Shown: positions 37,628 to 47,885, counted from the stretch's first letter. The stretch: 64,000 bases of DNA from Mesorhizobium sp. Root157 (GCF_001427385.1 NZ_LMGJ01000001.1:124001-188000); one strand, 5' to 3'. Notes: generated by a model from the letters alone, not told the origin. Translations and numbers: made by a program.

Positions 37628-37703
37628 TGGTGGAGCCAAGCGGGATCGAACCGCTGACCTCCTGCATGCCATGCAGGCGCTCTCCCAGCTGAGCTATGGC
37701 CCC
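37628..37703 (-). tRNA. tRNA-Ala (anticodon GGC)
   Basis: A 76-base tRNA with encoded CCA end. The acceptor stem pairs GGGGCCA with TGGCTCC (with wobble), the D arm holds AGCTCAGCTGGGAGAGC, the anticodon arm is CCTGC-ATGGCAT-GCAGG with GGC at positions 34-36, and the T arm is the usual GGTTCGATCC. It closely matches the bacterial tRNA-Ala(GGC) pattern. Confidence 0.95.
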
Positions 37704-37870
37704 ATCTCCGGCAGTAAGCCGGTGCCGTTTCCGGCGAAAATATCAGGCCGAGGGTTGCCCCGGCCCGCAGTGTTGGCGGCTTCTAGCGCCGCCTGTCGTC
37801 AATAGCAAGCCTCAACAGGCGCTTTTTGCCGGGCTTCGACGAAGAAGCGGCTATTGCAATCGAGGGGAGA

Positions 37871-38254
37871 TCAAATCTCCTCGTCGTCGTCGCCGACGCC
37901 GATCATGTCGGCAACGTCGTCGTCGCCTTCTTCCTCATCCTCGAGGAAGGTATCGTCGTCGTCGCCCAGATCGACATCCTCCTCGTCGTCGCCGAGATCC
38001 GGCAAATCGTCGCCCTTGGCTTCCTCGTCCGCCTCCTCCAGCGAAACGATCTCGGCGCCTTCTTCCTCGGCGTCGACTTCCTTCTCGGCAACGTCCTCTT
38101 CATCCTCGACGACGGAAGGCTTTCCGTCATCGAAATAGGCGCGCGGATAGCTCTTGCCCGTATAGGGAGAGACGATCGGGTCCTTGTTCAGATCGTAGAA
38201 TTTTCGGCCCGTTTCCGGGTCGATACGTTTTGTGCCAAGTTCGGATTTTGCCAC
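37871..38254 (-). CDS. FYDLN acid domain protein (TIGR02300 family)
   Basis: A 127-residue, extremely acidic protein found widely in alphaproteobacteria. A conserved N-terminus (AKSELGTKRIDPETGRKFYDLNKDPIVSPYTG, in part) is followed by about 70 residues dominated by Asp and Glu. The function is unknown. GTG 38254 fits the family start; the frame also has a TTG at 38269. It is transcribed away from aroA and lies next to tRNA-Ala. Confidence 0.9.
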   Translation of the reverse strand: MAKSELGTKRIDPETGRKFYDLNKDPIVSPYTGKSYPRAYFDDGKPSVVEDEEDVAEKEVDAEEEGAEIVSLEEADEEAKGDDLPDLGDDEEDVDLGDDDDTFLEDEEEGDDDVADMIGVGDDDEEI

Positions 38255-38415
38255 GACAAGCCTCGTCAAAAAAGTCTGGTCCCCTTAACGGCTCCTTGAT
38301 GCCCTGTCAAAGCCAAAAGGCCGGGTGGCAAGATGCGTCGCCAGGAGGCGTCCGCCGGGGGATGACCATGACCGCTTGCCATGGTACGAGACCCGCCACA
38401 CCGACAGGAAAATGA

Positions 38416-39801
<1,386 letters not shown>

Positions 39802-39936
39802 CGGATTCAGGTGATGGTGGTCTGAATCTCGCCACACCCTGGGTGGCAGCATTTCACCTGCGGTCATGCCTTTCCGTTGCCACGCCCGCTTTCGCGTCTG
39901 GCCATTGTCAAAGAACTGACCTCCGCTTGTCGATTG

Positions 39937-40006
39937 AGAGGTCGGGAAGACGGGCGGCCGTTCGGACGCTCGTTTGGTAAGTAATGCGACCTCGCGGCCG
40001 CCCGTC
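39937..40006. other. Interleaved inverted repeats, pseudoknot-capable
   Basis: Two perfect stems cross each other: GAGGTCG (39937-39943) pairs with CGACCTC (39987-39993), and GACGGGCGGCCG (39949-39960) pairs with CGGCCGCCCGTC (39995-40006). The order A-B-A'-B' is that of a pseudoknot if transcribed, or the 12-base stem alone could be an aroA-distal terminator-like hairpin without T-run. Confidence 0.45.
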
Positions 40007-40160
40007 CGGCGTTTGAAGGTTTCAAACCGCTCCGCTTTCATCGACCCGCCGTGTCCCCTCACAGGCTCTCCTTGAAGATGCCGCTGCAAGGTGAGGGCAA
40101 CGCTCGGCAGGCCTAGCCCTCCCCGGAACAAGGCCACGTCAGCCTGCCGCCGGGGCGCCG

Positions 40161-40211
40161 GCCCCTTCCCACCCAATCACCGTCATGATCGGTGTTCCCG
40201 GCGGAAGGGGC
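40161..40211. other. Nested hairpin element
   Basis: An outer stem GCCCCTTCC (40161-40169) pairs with GGAAGGGGC (40203-40211), and an inner stem CACCG (40178-40182) pairs with CGGTG (40190-40194), separated by similar-size internal loops. This bulged stem could be an RNA element or protein-binding site in the aroA-LysR gap. Confidence 0.4.
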
Positions 40212-40528
40212 GGGTCAAATCTAGCGGCCCCCCGGCGGGTGTGGACAGGATCAGGCCGGAAATCTGCGGCAACCGACATAGCCAATTGATTTGTCGGAAT
40301 AATCTGATCGCCTGCGCTGTGGCGGCACATTTTTATCCACGAAATCAGAAGAATTTCAGCGCGTCTCGACAAGCAGCACGAACACGGTGGGGCGGCGGCG
40401 GGGCTTCACATGACGCGCGCTGCCTGCCAATGGACGAATTGTGCACCGAGTTCAGGTCGTGGTGACGAATTGACGATTGGCTGCGCCGCCGCGGAAACTG
40501 GTCAGTTCCAGGAGCGAGGAGAAAGGAC

Positions 40529-40684
40529 ATGCAGCGCATATTCGACGACGAGCGACGCAGAAATGGCCGATTTCGGCGCGGCCCCTTCGCAAAATTGCGT
40601 CTTGTATGCCAAGCTCGGGATTGGGCAACTCTCACGGGAGCGACCCAAATTTGCGTAACAGCCGACAGCGTTTGCAAGCAATGA
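40529..40684 (+). CDS. 51-residue leader ORF overlapping the LysR start
   Basis: A short frame with a strong ribosome binding site (GAGGAGAAAGG just before ATG 40529) whose TGA overlaps the LysR-type ATG (ATGA, 40681-40684). The LysR gene has no ribosome binding site of its own, so this ORF probably delivers ribosomes to it. The peptide is basic at the start (DDERRRNGRFRRGPFAKLRL) and has three Cys in its second half, with no family recognised. Whether the peptide itself acts is unknown. Confidence 0.5.
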   Translation: MQRIFDDERRRNGRFRRGPFAKLRLVCQARDWATLTGATQICVTADSVCKQ

Positions 40685-41595
40685 ACCTGAGTTTTGTAGA
40701 AACCTTCGTATGGGTGGCGCGGCTCGGCAGTTTTCGTGCCGCGGCCGATCGGCTGAACGCGACGCAAGCCGCCGTATCCAACCGCATCGCTACCCTCGAA
40801 CGGGAGATGGGCGGCGAACTGTTCGACCGCATCCCTGGCGGCGTGCGCCTGTCGACGATAGGGCAGCGCGCCTTGCAGCCGGCCGAGGAACTGCTGCGCG
40901 CCGCCACCAGCTTCAACGTCGCCATCCGCAACCCGGAACAGATCAAGGCGACCGTGCGGATAGGCACGGTCGATTCAGTCGTGCACGCCTGGTTGCCGCA
41001 GTTCATCGAGATGGTGAAAGTGCGGTTTCCCTTGCTGGCGCTCGATCTCAACGTCGACACTTCGCTGGGGATCGGCGCGGAACTCGCCGAGCGAAAACTC
41101 GACCTCGCCTTGCTTATGGGGCCGGTGCTGCGGCCCGGCCTGAAGAACATCGACCTCGGCAGCATGAATTGCGTATGGGTCGCCGTGCCGAAATTCGAAC
41201 TCGGCGGAAAGGATCTCGGCCTTGCGGACCTGCGCGCTCACCCCGTCCTGACATTTTCGCGCAACAGCATTCCCCATATCTGGCTGCTGCGGCAATTCGA
41301 GGAACTCGGTGTCTCGCCGCCGGTAATCTCGAACTCGAATTCCTTGTCGGCCATGTTGCGGCTCGCTTGCGACGGCGTTGGCGTGGGCCTGTTGCCAACG
41401 CCATTGGTCGAGCCGATGGTCGATGCGGGCATCCTGGAAATCCTCTCCGTCATGCCGCAATTTCCGCCGCTCAAGCTGCACGCCGCCTATGTGGACGATC
41501 CTGAGAATATCCTCCCGTCGATCCTTGCCGTGATCGCGCGGGACGCATCCATGGGGCGGGCGGCGCACAATTCGGCACGAGCCGCACAAGAATAA
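40681..41595 (+). CDS. LysR-family transcriptional regulator
   Basis: A 304-residue regulator: N-terminal winged helix-turn-helix (SFVETFVWVARLGSFRAAADRLNATQAAVSNRIATLE, in part) and a LysR substrate-binding domain from about residue 90 to 295. The start is ATG 40681, because the helix-turn-helix begins within two residues of it as in other LysR proteins; a 68-residue extension that the frame allows has no family similarity. It has no ribosome binding site of its own and overlaps a leader ORF. It heads a same-strand series with an amidase, an RraA-like gene and a transporter, unlike the usual divergent LysR layout, and probably controls them. Confidence 0.92.
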   Translation: MNLSFVETFVWVARLGSFRAAADRLNATQAAVSNRIATLEREMGGELFDRIPGGVRLSTIGQRALQPAEELLRAATSFNVAIRNPEQIKATVRIGTVDSVVHAWLPQFIEMVKVRFPLLALDLNVDTSLGIGAELAERKLDLALLMGPVLRPGLKNIDLGSMNCVWVAVPKFELGGKDLGLADLRAHPVLTFSRNSIPHIWLLRQFEELGVSPPVISNSNSLSAMLRLACDGVGVGLLPTPLVEPMVDAGILEILSVMPQFPPLKLHAAYVDDPENILPSILAVIARDASMGRAAHNSARAAQE

Positions 41596-41679
41596 TCTAT
41601 CACCCACGATAGTTCTTTGTCGTTTGCCAAAACAAGCCGGCGACATTTCATTGTTCCGACACCGTCGTGGAGGATCCCA

Positions 41680-42483
41680 ATGAAAATCAGTCTCATTCAG
41701 ATGAACTCGGACGCGGACAAGGCCAAGAACCTTGACGACGCCGAGCGGTTGGTGCGCGAAGTGGCTGCGGCTGAAAAGCCCGACCTGATCGTGTTGCCGG
41801 AATATTTCGCCTTCCTGGGCGAGGGTCGCGATGCCGTTCACGGCAGCGGCGAAGGTTTCCCGGACGGCGCGGTCTACAAGCGCATGGCGGGGCTGGCCAA
41901 GGAACTCGGCGTCACCTTGCATGCCGGTTCAATGGTGGAGAAGTCGGGCAACAACCATTTCAACACCACGGTCGTCTTTGGGCCGAAGGGTGACGAGATT
42001 GCCAAGTATCGCAAGATCCATCTTTTCGACGTGGACACTCCCGGCGGCGTTTCCTACCGCGAGTCGGATACGATCAGCCGGGGCGAGGACATCGTCACAT
42101 ACAAGGTAGGCGACACCACCGTGGGCTGCGCCATCTGCTACGACCTCCGCTTCCCCGAACTGTTCCGGGCGCTGCGCGACAAGGGCGCCGACGTCATCGT
42201 GCTGCCGGCCGCCTTCACCCTGATGACCGGCAAGGATCACTGGGAAGTGCTCTCCCGCGCCCGGGCAATCGAGACGCAGACCTATTTCGTCGCGGTCGGC
42301 CAGACCGGCGCACATGCCAAGGGCCAGAAATGGTGCTGGGGCCACTCCATGGTCATCGATCCGTGGGGGCACATGGTTGCGCAGTGTTCGGACGGCGTCG
42401 GCACGACCACAGCCAGCCTGGACCTGGCGCGCATCGGCAAGGTCCGTGCCGACGTGCCGGTTGCCCAGCACCACGTAATTTAA
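41680..42483 (+). CDS. Carbon-nitrogen hydrolase (nitrilase superfamily amidase)
   Basis: A 267-residue amidase of the nitrilase fold. The catalytic triad is visible as Glu in LIVLPEYFAFLG, Lys in KYRKIHLFDVD and Cys in VGCAICYDLRFPELFR; a second Glu lies in HWEVLSRARAIETQTYFVAV. It resembles the Nit1/Nit2-like (omega-amidase, deaminated glutathione amidase) branch. ATG 41680 has GGAGGA 6 bases upstream. Substrate unknown. With the RraA-like gene and transporter it may break down an imported amide. Confidence 0.9.
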   Translation: MKISLIQMNSDADKAKNLDDAERLVREVAAAEKPDLIVLPEYFAFLGEGRDAVHGSGEGFPDGAVYKRMAGLAKELGVTLHAGSMVEKSGNNHFNTTVVFGPKGDEIAKYRKIHLFDVDTPGGVSYRESDTISRGEDIVTYKVGDTTVGCAICYDLRFPELFRALRDKGADVIVLPAAFTLMTGKDHWEVLSRARAIETQTYFVAVGQTGAHAKGQKWCWGHSMVIDPWGHMVAQCSDGVGTTTASLDLARIGKVRADVPVAQHHVI

Positions 42484-42495
42484 GGATAGCCCCAC

Positions 42496-43161
42496 ATGTT
42501 CGTCGTCAACAAAATGCCCGAGCAGATTGCTCCGTCCCTCGTCAGGAAGATGGAGCAGGTCGAGACCGCGACCGTGGGCCACTTTCTCCATTCCGGCTTC
42601 ATGAATCGCGAGTTGCGCGCCGTTCTGCCGGAAAAGCGCATCGCCGGCACCGCCGTCACGGTACGCCTGCCGCATGCCGATTCCACGATCCTGCACTACC
42701 TCACCAAGATGGTGCGGCCGGGCGACTTCATCGTGGTTGACCGCTGCGGCGACGACAAGCATGCGTGCTGGGGCGGTGTCGTCACCCATTCGATGAAGCT
42801 TGGCGGTATCGTCGGCGCGGTGATCGACGGGCCGGCAACCGACTTCTCCGAGATCCGTCGCGTCGACCTGCCGATGTGGTGCCGCGGCCCTTCGCCGATC
42901 ACGACGAAGATCCTTGGCCTTGAAGGCGCGATCAACGTGCCGGTCAGCGTCGGCGGCCAGATCGTCAATCCAGGAGATGCGATCATCGCCGATGAAAGCG
43001 GCGTGCTCGTTCTTTCGCCCGGCCAGGCCGAATGGGCGACGGACAAGGCCATCGAGATGCAGAAGAACGAACTCGTGCTGCTGGATCGTCTGCGCAAGGG
43101 CGAGAAGCTGCCCGATATTTCTGGAGCAACGAAGATCGTGGACGCTTCGACCGCCGCATGA
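42496..43161 (+). CDS. RraA / HMG-CHA aldolase family protein
   Basis: A 221-residue protein of the RraA-like fold shared by RNase E inhibitors and class II 4-hydroxy-4-methyl-2-oxoglutarate/oxaloacetate aldolases. Features: GTAVTVRLPHADSTILHYLTKMV, DFIVVDRCGDDKHACWGG, GAVIDGPATDFSEIRRVDLPMWCRG and PGDAIIADESGVLVLSPGQA (each in part). The Asp after the conserved GGPxRD-like motif (DGPATD) fits a metal aldolase. It is 12 bases behind the amidase gene, so a catabolic function is more likely than control of RNase E. Confidence 0.85.
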   Translation: MFVVNKMPEQIAPSLVRKMEQVETATVGHFLHSGFMNRELRAVLPEKRIAGTAVTVRLPHADSTILHYLTKMVRPGDFIVVDRCGDDKHACWGGVVTHSMKLGGIVGAVIDGPATDFSEIRRVDLPMWCRGPSPITTKILGLEGAINVPVSVGGQIVNPGDAIIADESGVLVLSPGQAEWATDKAIEMQKNELVLLDRLRKGEKLPDISGATKIVDASTAA

Positions 43162-43219
43162 GGCGGTCGAAAGGACGCCTCTGCAAAACAAATAGTCAAT
43201 CTACCAACGGGAGGAACCT

Positions 43220-44275
43220 ATGACTGGATTGAAACATGCCGCGGGCATCAGCCTGACCGCACTGTCATTGTCTTTCGCGGCCAATGCCGCGATGGCCGAC
43301 AACATCGTATTGTCCGCTTATTCGGGCATTTTCCAGGAGAACTATGTCGCCGCCGTCGTGGAGCCTTTCATGAAGGCCAACCCCGATATCACCGTTGAAT
43401 TCTACGGCATGCCCAACTCGGCGCAGATGCTGGGCACTTTGCGCGCGCAAAAGAGTTCTCCGCAGATCGATGTCATGATCATGGACGTTTCGGTTGCCAA
43501 GGCGGCTACCGACGAGGGCCTGTTTGCGCCCATGGACGAAACGGTGAGCAAGCACATCGCCGACTTGTACCCGCAGGCCAGGGTCGAAGGCGTCAACGCG
43601 GTCGGGGTGACGTTCGACAACCTCGTGCTCCTCTACAATACCGACAAGGTCAAGGATGTTCCGACCTCATGGAAGGCGTTGTGGGACAAGCAGTATGCCG
43701 GCCAGGTTTCGATACCGGCGGTCCCGGACATCCAGGGCACCACCTTCACCATCATCAGCGACAAGATGGCCGGCGGCACCAACTATATGGAAAGCGTCGA
43801 TGCCGGCATAAAGTTGCTCGAGGAACTGGCGCCGAACGTCCAGACCTGGGAGCCCCGCCCCGACGTGTATCAGCCGATTTCGAGCGGCACGGCCGCCATC
43901 GGCATCGGCTGGAACGCCCGCGCGCAGGTCTATTCCAATCTCTCCGACGGCAAGCTTGGCGTGGTTCTGCCGGAAGAAGGCAGCGGGTTCCAGATCAACG
44001 TGATCGGTCTCGTCCAAGATGCGCCGGCAAGCGAAAGCGCCAAGAAGTTCATCGACTACGCACTGAGCCCCGAAGCGCAGGCTGCATTCACCGAGAAAAT
44101 GTACTATGCGCCGACCAATGCGAAAGCCGCTCCCTTGATCCCGGAAGCCGCGATCAAGCGCACGGCTGCCGGCGTGATGGACAAGATGATCGCAATCAAC
44201 TGGCTGGATGTTGCGAAGATCCGCGACTCGATCACCGAGCAATGGCGCCGCCGCGTCATTCCGCTTAGCCGCTGA
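43220..44275 (+). CDS. Spermidine/putrescine-type ABC transporter substrate-binding protein
   Basis: A 351-residue periplasmic protein of the PotD/PotF type (SBP family 6/8). A signal peptide covers residues 1-26 (LTALSLSFAANAAMA). The mature chain has VLSAYSGIFQENYVAAVVEPFMK, DVMIMDVSVAKAATDEGLFAPMDE, GVTFDNLVLLYNTDKV and GTAAIGIGWNARAQ (each in part). It lacks certain acidic pocket residues obvious in classic polyamine binders, so the ligand may be another small amine or carboxylate. GGGAGG precedes the ATG. First of four transporter genes. Confidence 0.92.
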   Translation: MTGLKHAAGISLTALSLSFAANAAMADNIVLSAYSGIFQENYVAAVVEPFMKANPDITVEFYGMPNSAQMLGTLRAQKSSPQIDVMIMDVSVAKAATDEGLFAPMDETVSKHIADLYPQARVEGVNAVGVTFDNLVLLYNTDKVKDVPTSWKALWDKQYAGQVSIPAVPDIQGTTFTIISDKMAGGTNYMESVDAGIKLLEELAPNVQTWEPRPDVYQPISSGTAAIGIGWNARAQVYSNLSDGKLGVVLPEEGSGFQINVIGLVQDAPASESAKKFIDYALSPEAQAAFTEKMYYAPTNAKAAPLIPEAAIKRTAAGVMDKMIAINWLDVAKIRDSITEQWRRRVIPLSR

Positions 44276-44298
44276 TCCCGGCCGGCACGGAGCACGCC

Positions 44299-45387
44299 AT
44301 GCCTGTCTCTCAATCCTTGGAAGAGCATCTGAAGCTTGATGGCATCAGCATCAGCTTCGGCCCTGTCAACGTCATTCCTTCGCTCGACCTGTCGGTGCGC
44401 AAGGGTGAGATGGTCGCCTTTCTCGGCCCCTCCGGCTGCGGCAAGACGACCACGCTTCGAATGATTGCGGGACTGATTTCGCCGTCAAGTGGGCGGATAA
44501 CGGTGGGGGGGCGCGATATTACGCGCCTGCCCATCCACGACCGGGACATGGGCATGGTGTTTCAGAGCTATGCCCTGTTCCCGCACATGGACGTAACCCG
44601 CAACGTGCAGTTCGGCCTGCAGATGCGCAACGTTTCCAAGCAGGACATCGAGCGCCGCTCGAAGGAGGCTCTGGAACTGGTGCAACTCGGGCATCTTGCC
44701 CAGCGCAAGCCGAAGGAACTGTCCGGCGGCCAGCAGCAGCGCGTCGCCCTGGCGCGCGCGCTGGTCATTCAACCGTCGATCCTGCTGCTCGACGAGCCGC
44801 TGTCCAATCTCGACGCCAAGCTGCGCGACGAAATGCGGCTGCAAATCCGCGCCCTGCAGCAGCAGAGCGGCATAACGGCTGTCTTCGTCACGCACGATCA
44901 GGTCGAAGCGCTGTCGATGTGCGACCGCGTCGTGGTCATGCGCAATGGCCGGATCGAACAGTTCGGCACGCCGACCGAAATCTACGAACGTCCCGCCACC
45001 GCTTTCGTCGCCAACTTCGTCGGCCGCACGAACCGCCTCAAGGGCAAGGTCGGTTCCGACGGCCAACTGGTCGCTGCCGGCCAGCCGTTGCGCGCAACGA
45101 CGAAGCTGTCGCCTGGACCGGTGGATGTGCTGATCCGCCCGCATCGAATCGCCTTGCAGCCGTCGAGCGGACCTGCCACCACGGGCGACGGCAATGTCGT
45201 CGAGGGCAAGGTTTCGAGCATCATCTTCATCGGCGATCTGGTGCAATATGTCGTGCGTGCCGGCGATGAGGAAATCGTGGTCGAGGAGGCGACGCGCCGC
45301 GAGCGCGCACCGCTTGGCGTTGGCGACAATGTGCATCTGCGCTGGTCGGCCGACGACACGCTGGTCTATCCGGACGACGGCAAATGA
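44299..45387 (+). CDS. Spermidine/putrescine-type ABC transporter ATPase
   Basis: A 362-residue PotA-like ATPase with Walker A (LGPSGCGKTTTLRMIAG), Q-loop (MVFQSYALFPHMDVTRN), signature LSGGQQQRVALARAL, Walker B (ILLLDEPLSNLDAKLRDE) and H-loop (AVFVTHDQVEALSMCD). The C-terminal 120 residues are a TOBE regulatory domain. The gene follows the binding protein by 23 bases and overlaps the first permease start by four. Confidence 0.94.
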   Translation: MPVSQSLEEHLKLDGISISFGPVNVIPSLDLSVRKGEMVAFLGPSGCGKTTTLRMIAGLISPSSGRITVGGRDITRLPIHDRDMGMVFQSYALFPHMDVTRNVQFGLQMRNVSKQDIERRSKEALELVQLGHLAQRKPKELSGGQQQRVALARALVIQPSILLLDEPLSNLDAKLRDEMRLQIRALQQQSGITAVFVTHDQVEALSMCDRVVVMRNGRIEQFGTPTEIYERPATAFVANFVGRTNRLKGKVGSDGQLVAAGQPLRATTKLSPGPVDVLIRPHRIALQPSSGPATTGDGNVVEGKVSSIIFIGDLVQYVVRAGDEEIVVEEATRRERAPLGVGDNVHLRWSADDTLVYPDDGK

Positions 45388-46250
45388 CAACCGAAGCCCT
45401 CGCTCCCCCTCGTAAGATGCGCAGCGGCGAGGTCGCCGTCCTGCTTCTCCTGCCCATCGCGTTGATCAACGCGATCGGCTTCATCCTGCCGGTCCTCAAC
45501 CTCGCCCGCTTTTCCTTCAACAAGGTGAGCATCGGCGGCGGCATCGAAAACGTTTTCACCTGGGAGAATTGGCTTGGCCTGCTGGCCGACAGGTTCTACC
45601 TCGAACTGATCTTCAATTCGGTCTGGATCAGCCTGGCGATCACGCTGACCACACTGATCCTTTCCTACCCGATCGCGCTTTACCTGCATCGCTCGTCAGG
45701 TCCGTGGCGCACCTTCCTGACCGTGCTGGTCATCTCGCCGCTGCTGACTTCGGCGGTGGTGCGCACCTATGGCTGGATCGCGATCCTGATCGACGACGGT
45801 CCGGTGGTCAGCGCCATCCGCGCGCTGGGCCTGCCGGCGCCGAGCCTGATGTTCAACATCAAGGGAGTGTTCATCGGCCTGACGGAAATCCTGATGCCCT
45901 ACATGATCCTGGCCCTGATGGCGGGTTTCGGGCGTCTCGATCCGCGTGTCGAGGAAGCTGCGCGTACGCTGGGAGCCACGCCGGCCCGTACGTTCCGCAA
46001 GGTGATCCTGCCGCTGACGCTGCCTGGCATCGCGCTGGGCTGCCTGTTGTGCTTCGTGCTCGCGGTGTCGTCCTTCATCACACCCAAGCTGATGGGCGGC
46101 GGACGCGTCTTCCTGCTCGCCACGGAAATCTACGACCAGGCGATCGTGACCCTGAACTGGCCGCTGGCCTCGACCCTGTCGATCCTGGTTCTGATCGTGT
46201 TCGGCGCGGCCTTGTGGGCCTATTCCGCCGTCCTGCGGCGTCTGGATTGA
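45384..46250 (+). CDS. Spermidine/putrescine-type ABC transporter permease (PotB type)
   Basis: A 288-residue inner-membrane permease with six helices and the EAA loop VEEAARTLGATPARTFRKVILPLTLPGI. The N-terminus has a typical first membrane segment starting near residue 18. It overlaps the ATPase stop by four bases (ATGA), so the two are translationally coupled. Confidence 0.93.
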   Translation: MTTEALAPPRKMRSGEVAVLLLLPIALINAIGFILPVLNLARFSFNKVSIGGGIENVFTWENWLGLLADRFYLELIFNSVWISLAITLTTLILSYPIALYLHRSSGPWRTFLTVLVISPLLTSAVVRTYGWIAILIDDGPVVSAIRALGLPAPSLMFNIKGVFIGLTEILMPYMILALMAGFGRLDPRVEEAARTLGATPARTFRKVILPLTLPGIALGCLLCFVLAVSSFITPKLMGGGRVFLLATEIYDQAIVTLNWPLASTLSILVLIVFGAALWAYSAVLRRLD

Positions 46251-46260
46251 GGAGGGCGTG

Positions 46261-47055
46261 ATGGAGATCCACAAGACTTCATGGCCGATGCGAATTCTCG
46301 TCTTCGTGCTGTTCCTTTACCTGCTGGCGCCGGTCCTGCTCGTGTTCCCGATTTCGTTCTCGGGCGACCAGGTGCTGCGTTTCCCGCCGACCTTCTGGTC
46401 GACACGCTGGTATGTCGCGCTGTTCGAGAACAGCAAGATGCTGAGCGCGTTTTCGACAAGCCTGCTCCTGGCGTCCATCGTGACGATCTTGTCGATTGTT
46501 ATCGCCGTGCCGGCGGCGTGGGTGATGACGCGGGTAAAGTTTCGCGGCAGGGATCTGCTTTTCAACCTGTTCACCGCGCCGCTGTTGTTGCCGACGATCG
46601 TGCTTGGCCTCGCCATCCTGATCGTGTTCGCCTCCTTCGGCCTGCTGGCGACGATGCGGGGCCTGGTGTTTGCGCATCTGGTCGTCACCCTGCCCTATGC
46701 GCTGCGCATCCTGGCGGTGGCGCTGAACACCCAGGACCAGACCTGCGAAGAAGCCGCGCGGACTTTGGGCGCCAAGCCATTGACGGTCTTTTTCCGGGTC
46801 ACCGTACCGATGCTGATCCCCGGCATCGTGGCTGCGGCCGCACTTTGCTTCCTGGTTTCGTTCGACGAAGTGGTGATCACGCTGTTCCTCACCGGGCCGC
46901 GCATCAGCACCTTGCCGGTCGAACTGTACAACTATGTCTACAACCAGGCCGACCCGCTGGTGGCGGCAGCGTCTGTCTTGCTGATCCTGCTCACCCTGGG
47001 TGTGATCATGATCGTCGAGCGCACGATGGGCCTGAGCAAAACGTTCGTCAAATAA
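46261..47055 (+). CDS. Spermidine/putrescine-type ABC transporter permease (PotC type)
   Basis: A 264-residue permease with six helices and the EAA loop CEEAARTLGAKPLTVFFRVTVPMLIPGIV. ATG 46261 is chosen over the preceding in-frame GTG 46258 because GGAGG lies 5 bases upstream. Last gene of the LysR-amidase-RraA-transporter series; an imperfect hairpin around 47069-47114 in the convergent gap may end the transcript. Confidence 0.93.
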   Translation: MEIHKTSWPMRILVFVLFLYLLAPVLLVFPISFSGDQVLRFPPTFWSTRWYVALFENSKMLSAFSTSLLLASIVTILSIVIAVPAAWVMTRVKFRGRDLLFNLFTAPLLLPTIVLGLAILIVFASFGLLATMRGLVFAHLVVTLPYALRILAVALNTQDQTCEEAARTLGAKPLTVFFRVTVPMLIPGIVAAAALCFLVSFDEVVITLFLTGPRISTLPVELYNYVYNQADPLVAAASVLLILLTLGVIMIVERTMGLSKTFVK

Positions 47056-47138
47056 TGCCGCATTAACGGCCGCACGAACTGTGGCCGACCGGGCAGCACT
47101 GAGGCTCGTCGGCCGTCGTCAAATGTCGGGACGCCCGG

Positions 47139-47852
47139 TCAGCGTCCCGCCGAAACCTTGCCGAAGACCGTCTGCAAGAACTCGCCAAGCCAGCGCTTCA
47201 GGTGCATGTCCCAGATCAGGCGCCCGCCGAGATGGTCGCGGCCGGGCTGGGCACCGGGAAGCACGAAGCGATGGGCGCCGCGCACCACCCAGCGATGCAT
47301 CATCGCTTGCGTCAGTTCGCTGTGGAACTGGAGGCCCCAGGCGTTCTGACCGTAGCGGAAGGCCTGGTTCGGATAAGCCTCGGCGGTGGCAAGCAGCGTC
47401 GCATCCTTCGGCAGGGAAAAGCCTTCGCGGTGGAACTGGTAGACCATTTCCGGCCACTGCATCAGCTTCTTGCCTTCCTCGGTGGCCTTTAGCGGATACC
47501 AGCCGATCTCGACGAGACCGTCGCCATGACCCGCAACCTTGCCGCCCAGGTGATTGACCATCATCTGCGCGCCAAGGCAGATGCCGAGCAGCGGCCTGTT
47601 TTCCCGCAACGGCACCTTGAGCCACTCGGTTTCACGCTTCACGAACTCATCCGGATCATTGGCGCTCATCGGTCCGCCGAAGACGACGGCGCCGGCATGC
47701 TCATCCAGCGTGTCCGGCAAGGCATCGCCAAGCGGCGGCCGCCTTATATCGAGATCGAAGCCATGCTCGACCAGCAAATGGCCGACCCGGCCGGAACTCG
47801 ACGTCTCCTGATGCAGGACAATCAGAATTTTCGGTCGAGGTCTGGCAAGCAT
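47139..47852 (-). CDS. Class I glutamine amidotransferase family protein
   Basis: A 237-residue GMP-synthase-like glutaminase domain. Nucleophile Cys is in LLGICLGAQMMV and the catalytic His and Glu are in GLQFHSEL. A partner synthetase domain is absent, as for the stand-alone GuaA-like and PuuD/YLR126-type proteins. Function unknown; glutamine hydrolysis or a gamma-glutamyl peptidase role are both possible. It converges on the transporter operon and follows a TerB-like gene. Confidence 0.88.
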   Translation of the reverse strand: MLARPRPKILIVLHQETSSSGRVGHLLVEHGFDLDIRRPPLGDALPDTLDEHAGAVVFGGPMSANDPDEFVKRETEWLKVPLRENRPLLGICLGAQMMVNHLGGKVAGHGDGLVEIGWYPLKATEEGKKLMQWPEMVYQFHREGFSLPKDATLLATAEAYPNQAFRYGQNAWGLQFHSELTQAMMHRWVVRGAHRFVLPGAQPGRDHLGGRLIWDMHLKRWLGEFLQTVFGKVSAGR

Positions 47853-47885
47853 GGAGGAAGAAGGCCCTGGATCTAAAGAAGGATA

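Larger units (their letters stand above)
39802..40528. other. Non-coding region between aroA and the LysR leader ORF
   Basis: About 730 bases with no convincing gene on either strand. An open frame runs through the left part on the minus strand, but it continues through aroA antisense and has no family similarity. Two structured segments (39937-40006 and 40161-40211) are listed separately. The right part holds the promoter of the LysR operon. No known structural RNA (tmRNA, RNase P, 6S, SRP) was recognised. Confidence 0.6.

Noticed and set aside
40477-40680. A 68-residue N-terminal extension of the LysR protein
   Set aside because: LysR proteins begin directly with the helix-turn-helix, which starts at the ATG at 40681. 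The extension has no similarity and overlaps the better supported leader ORF in another frame.
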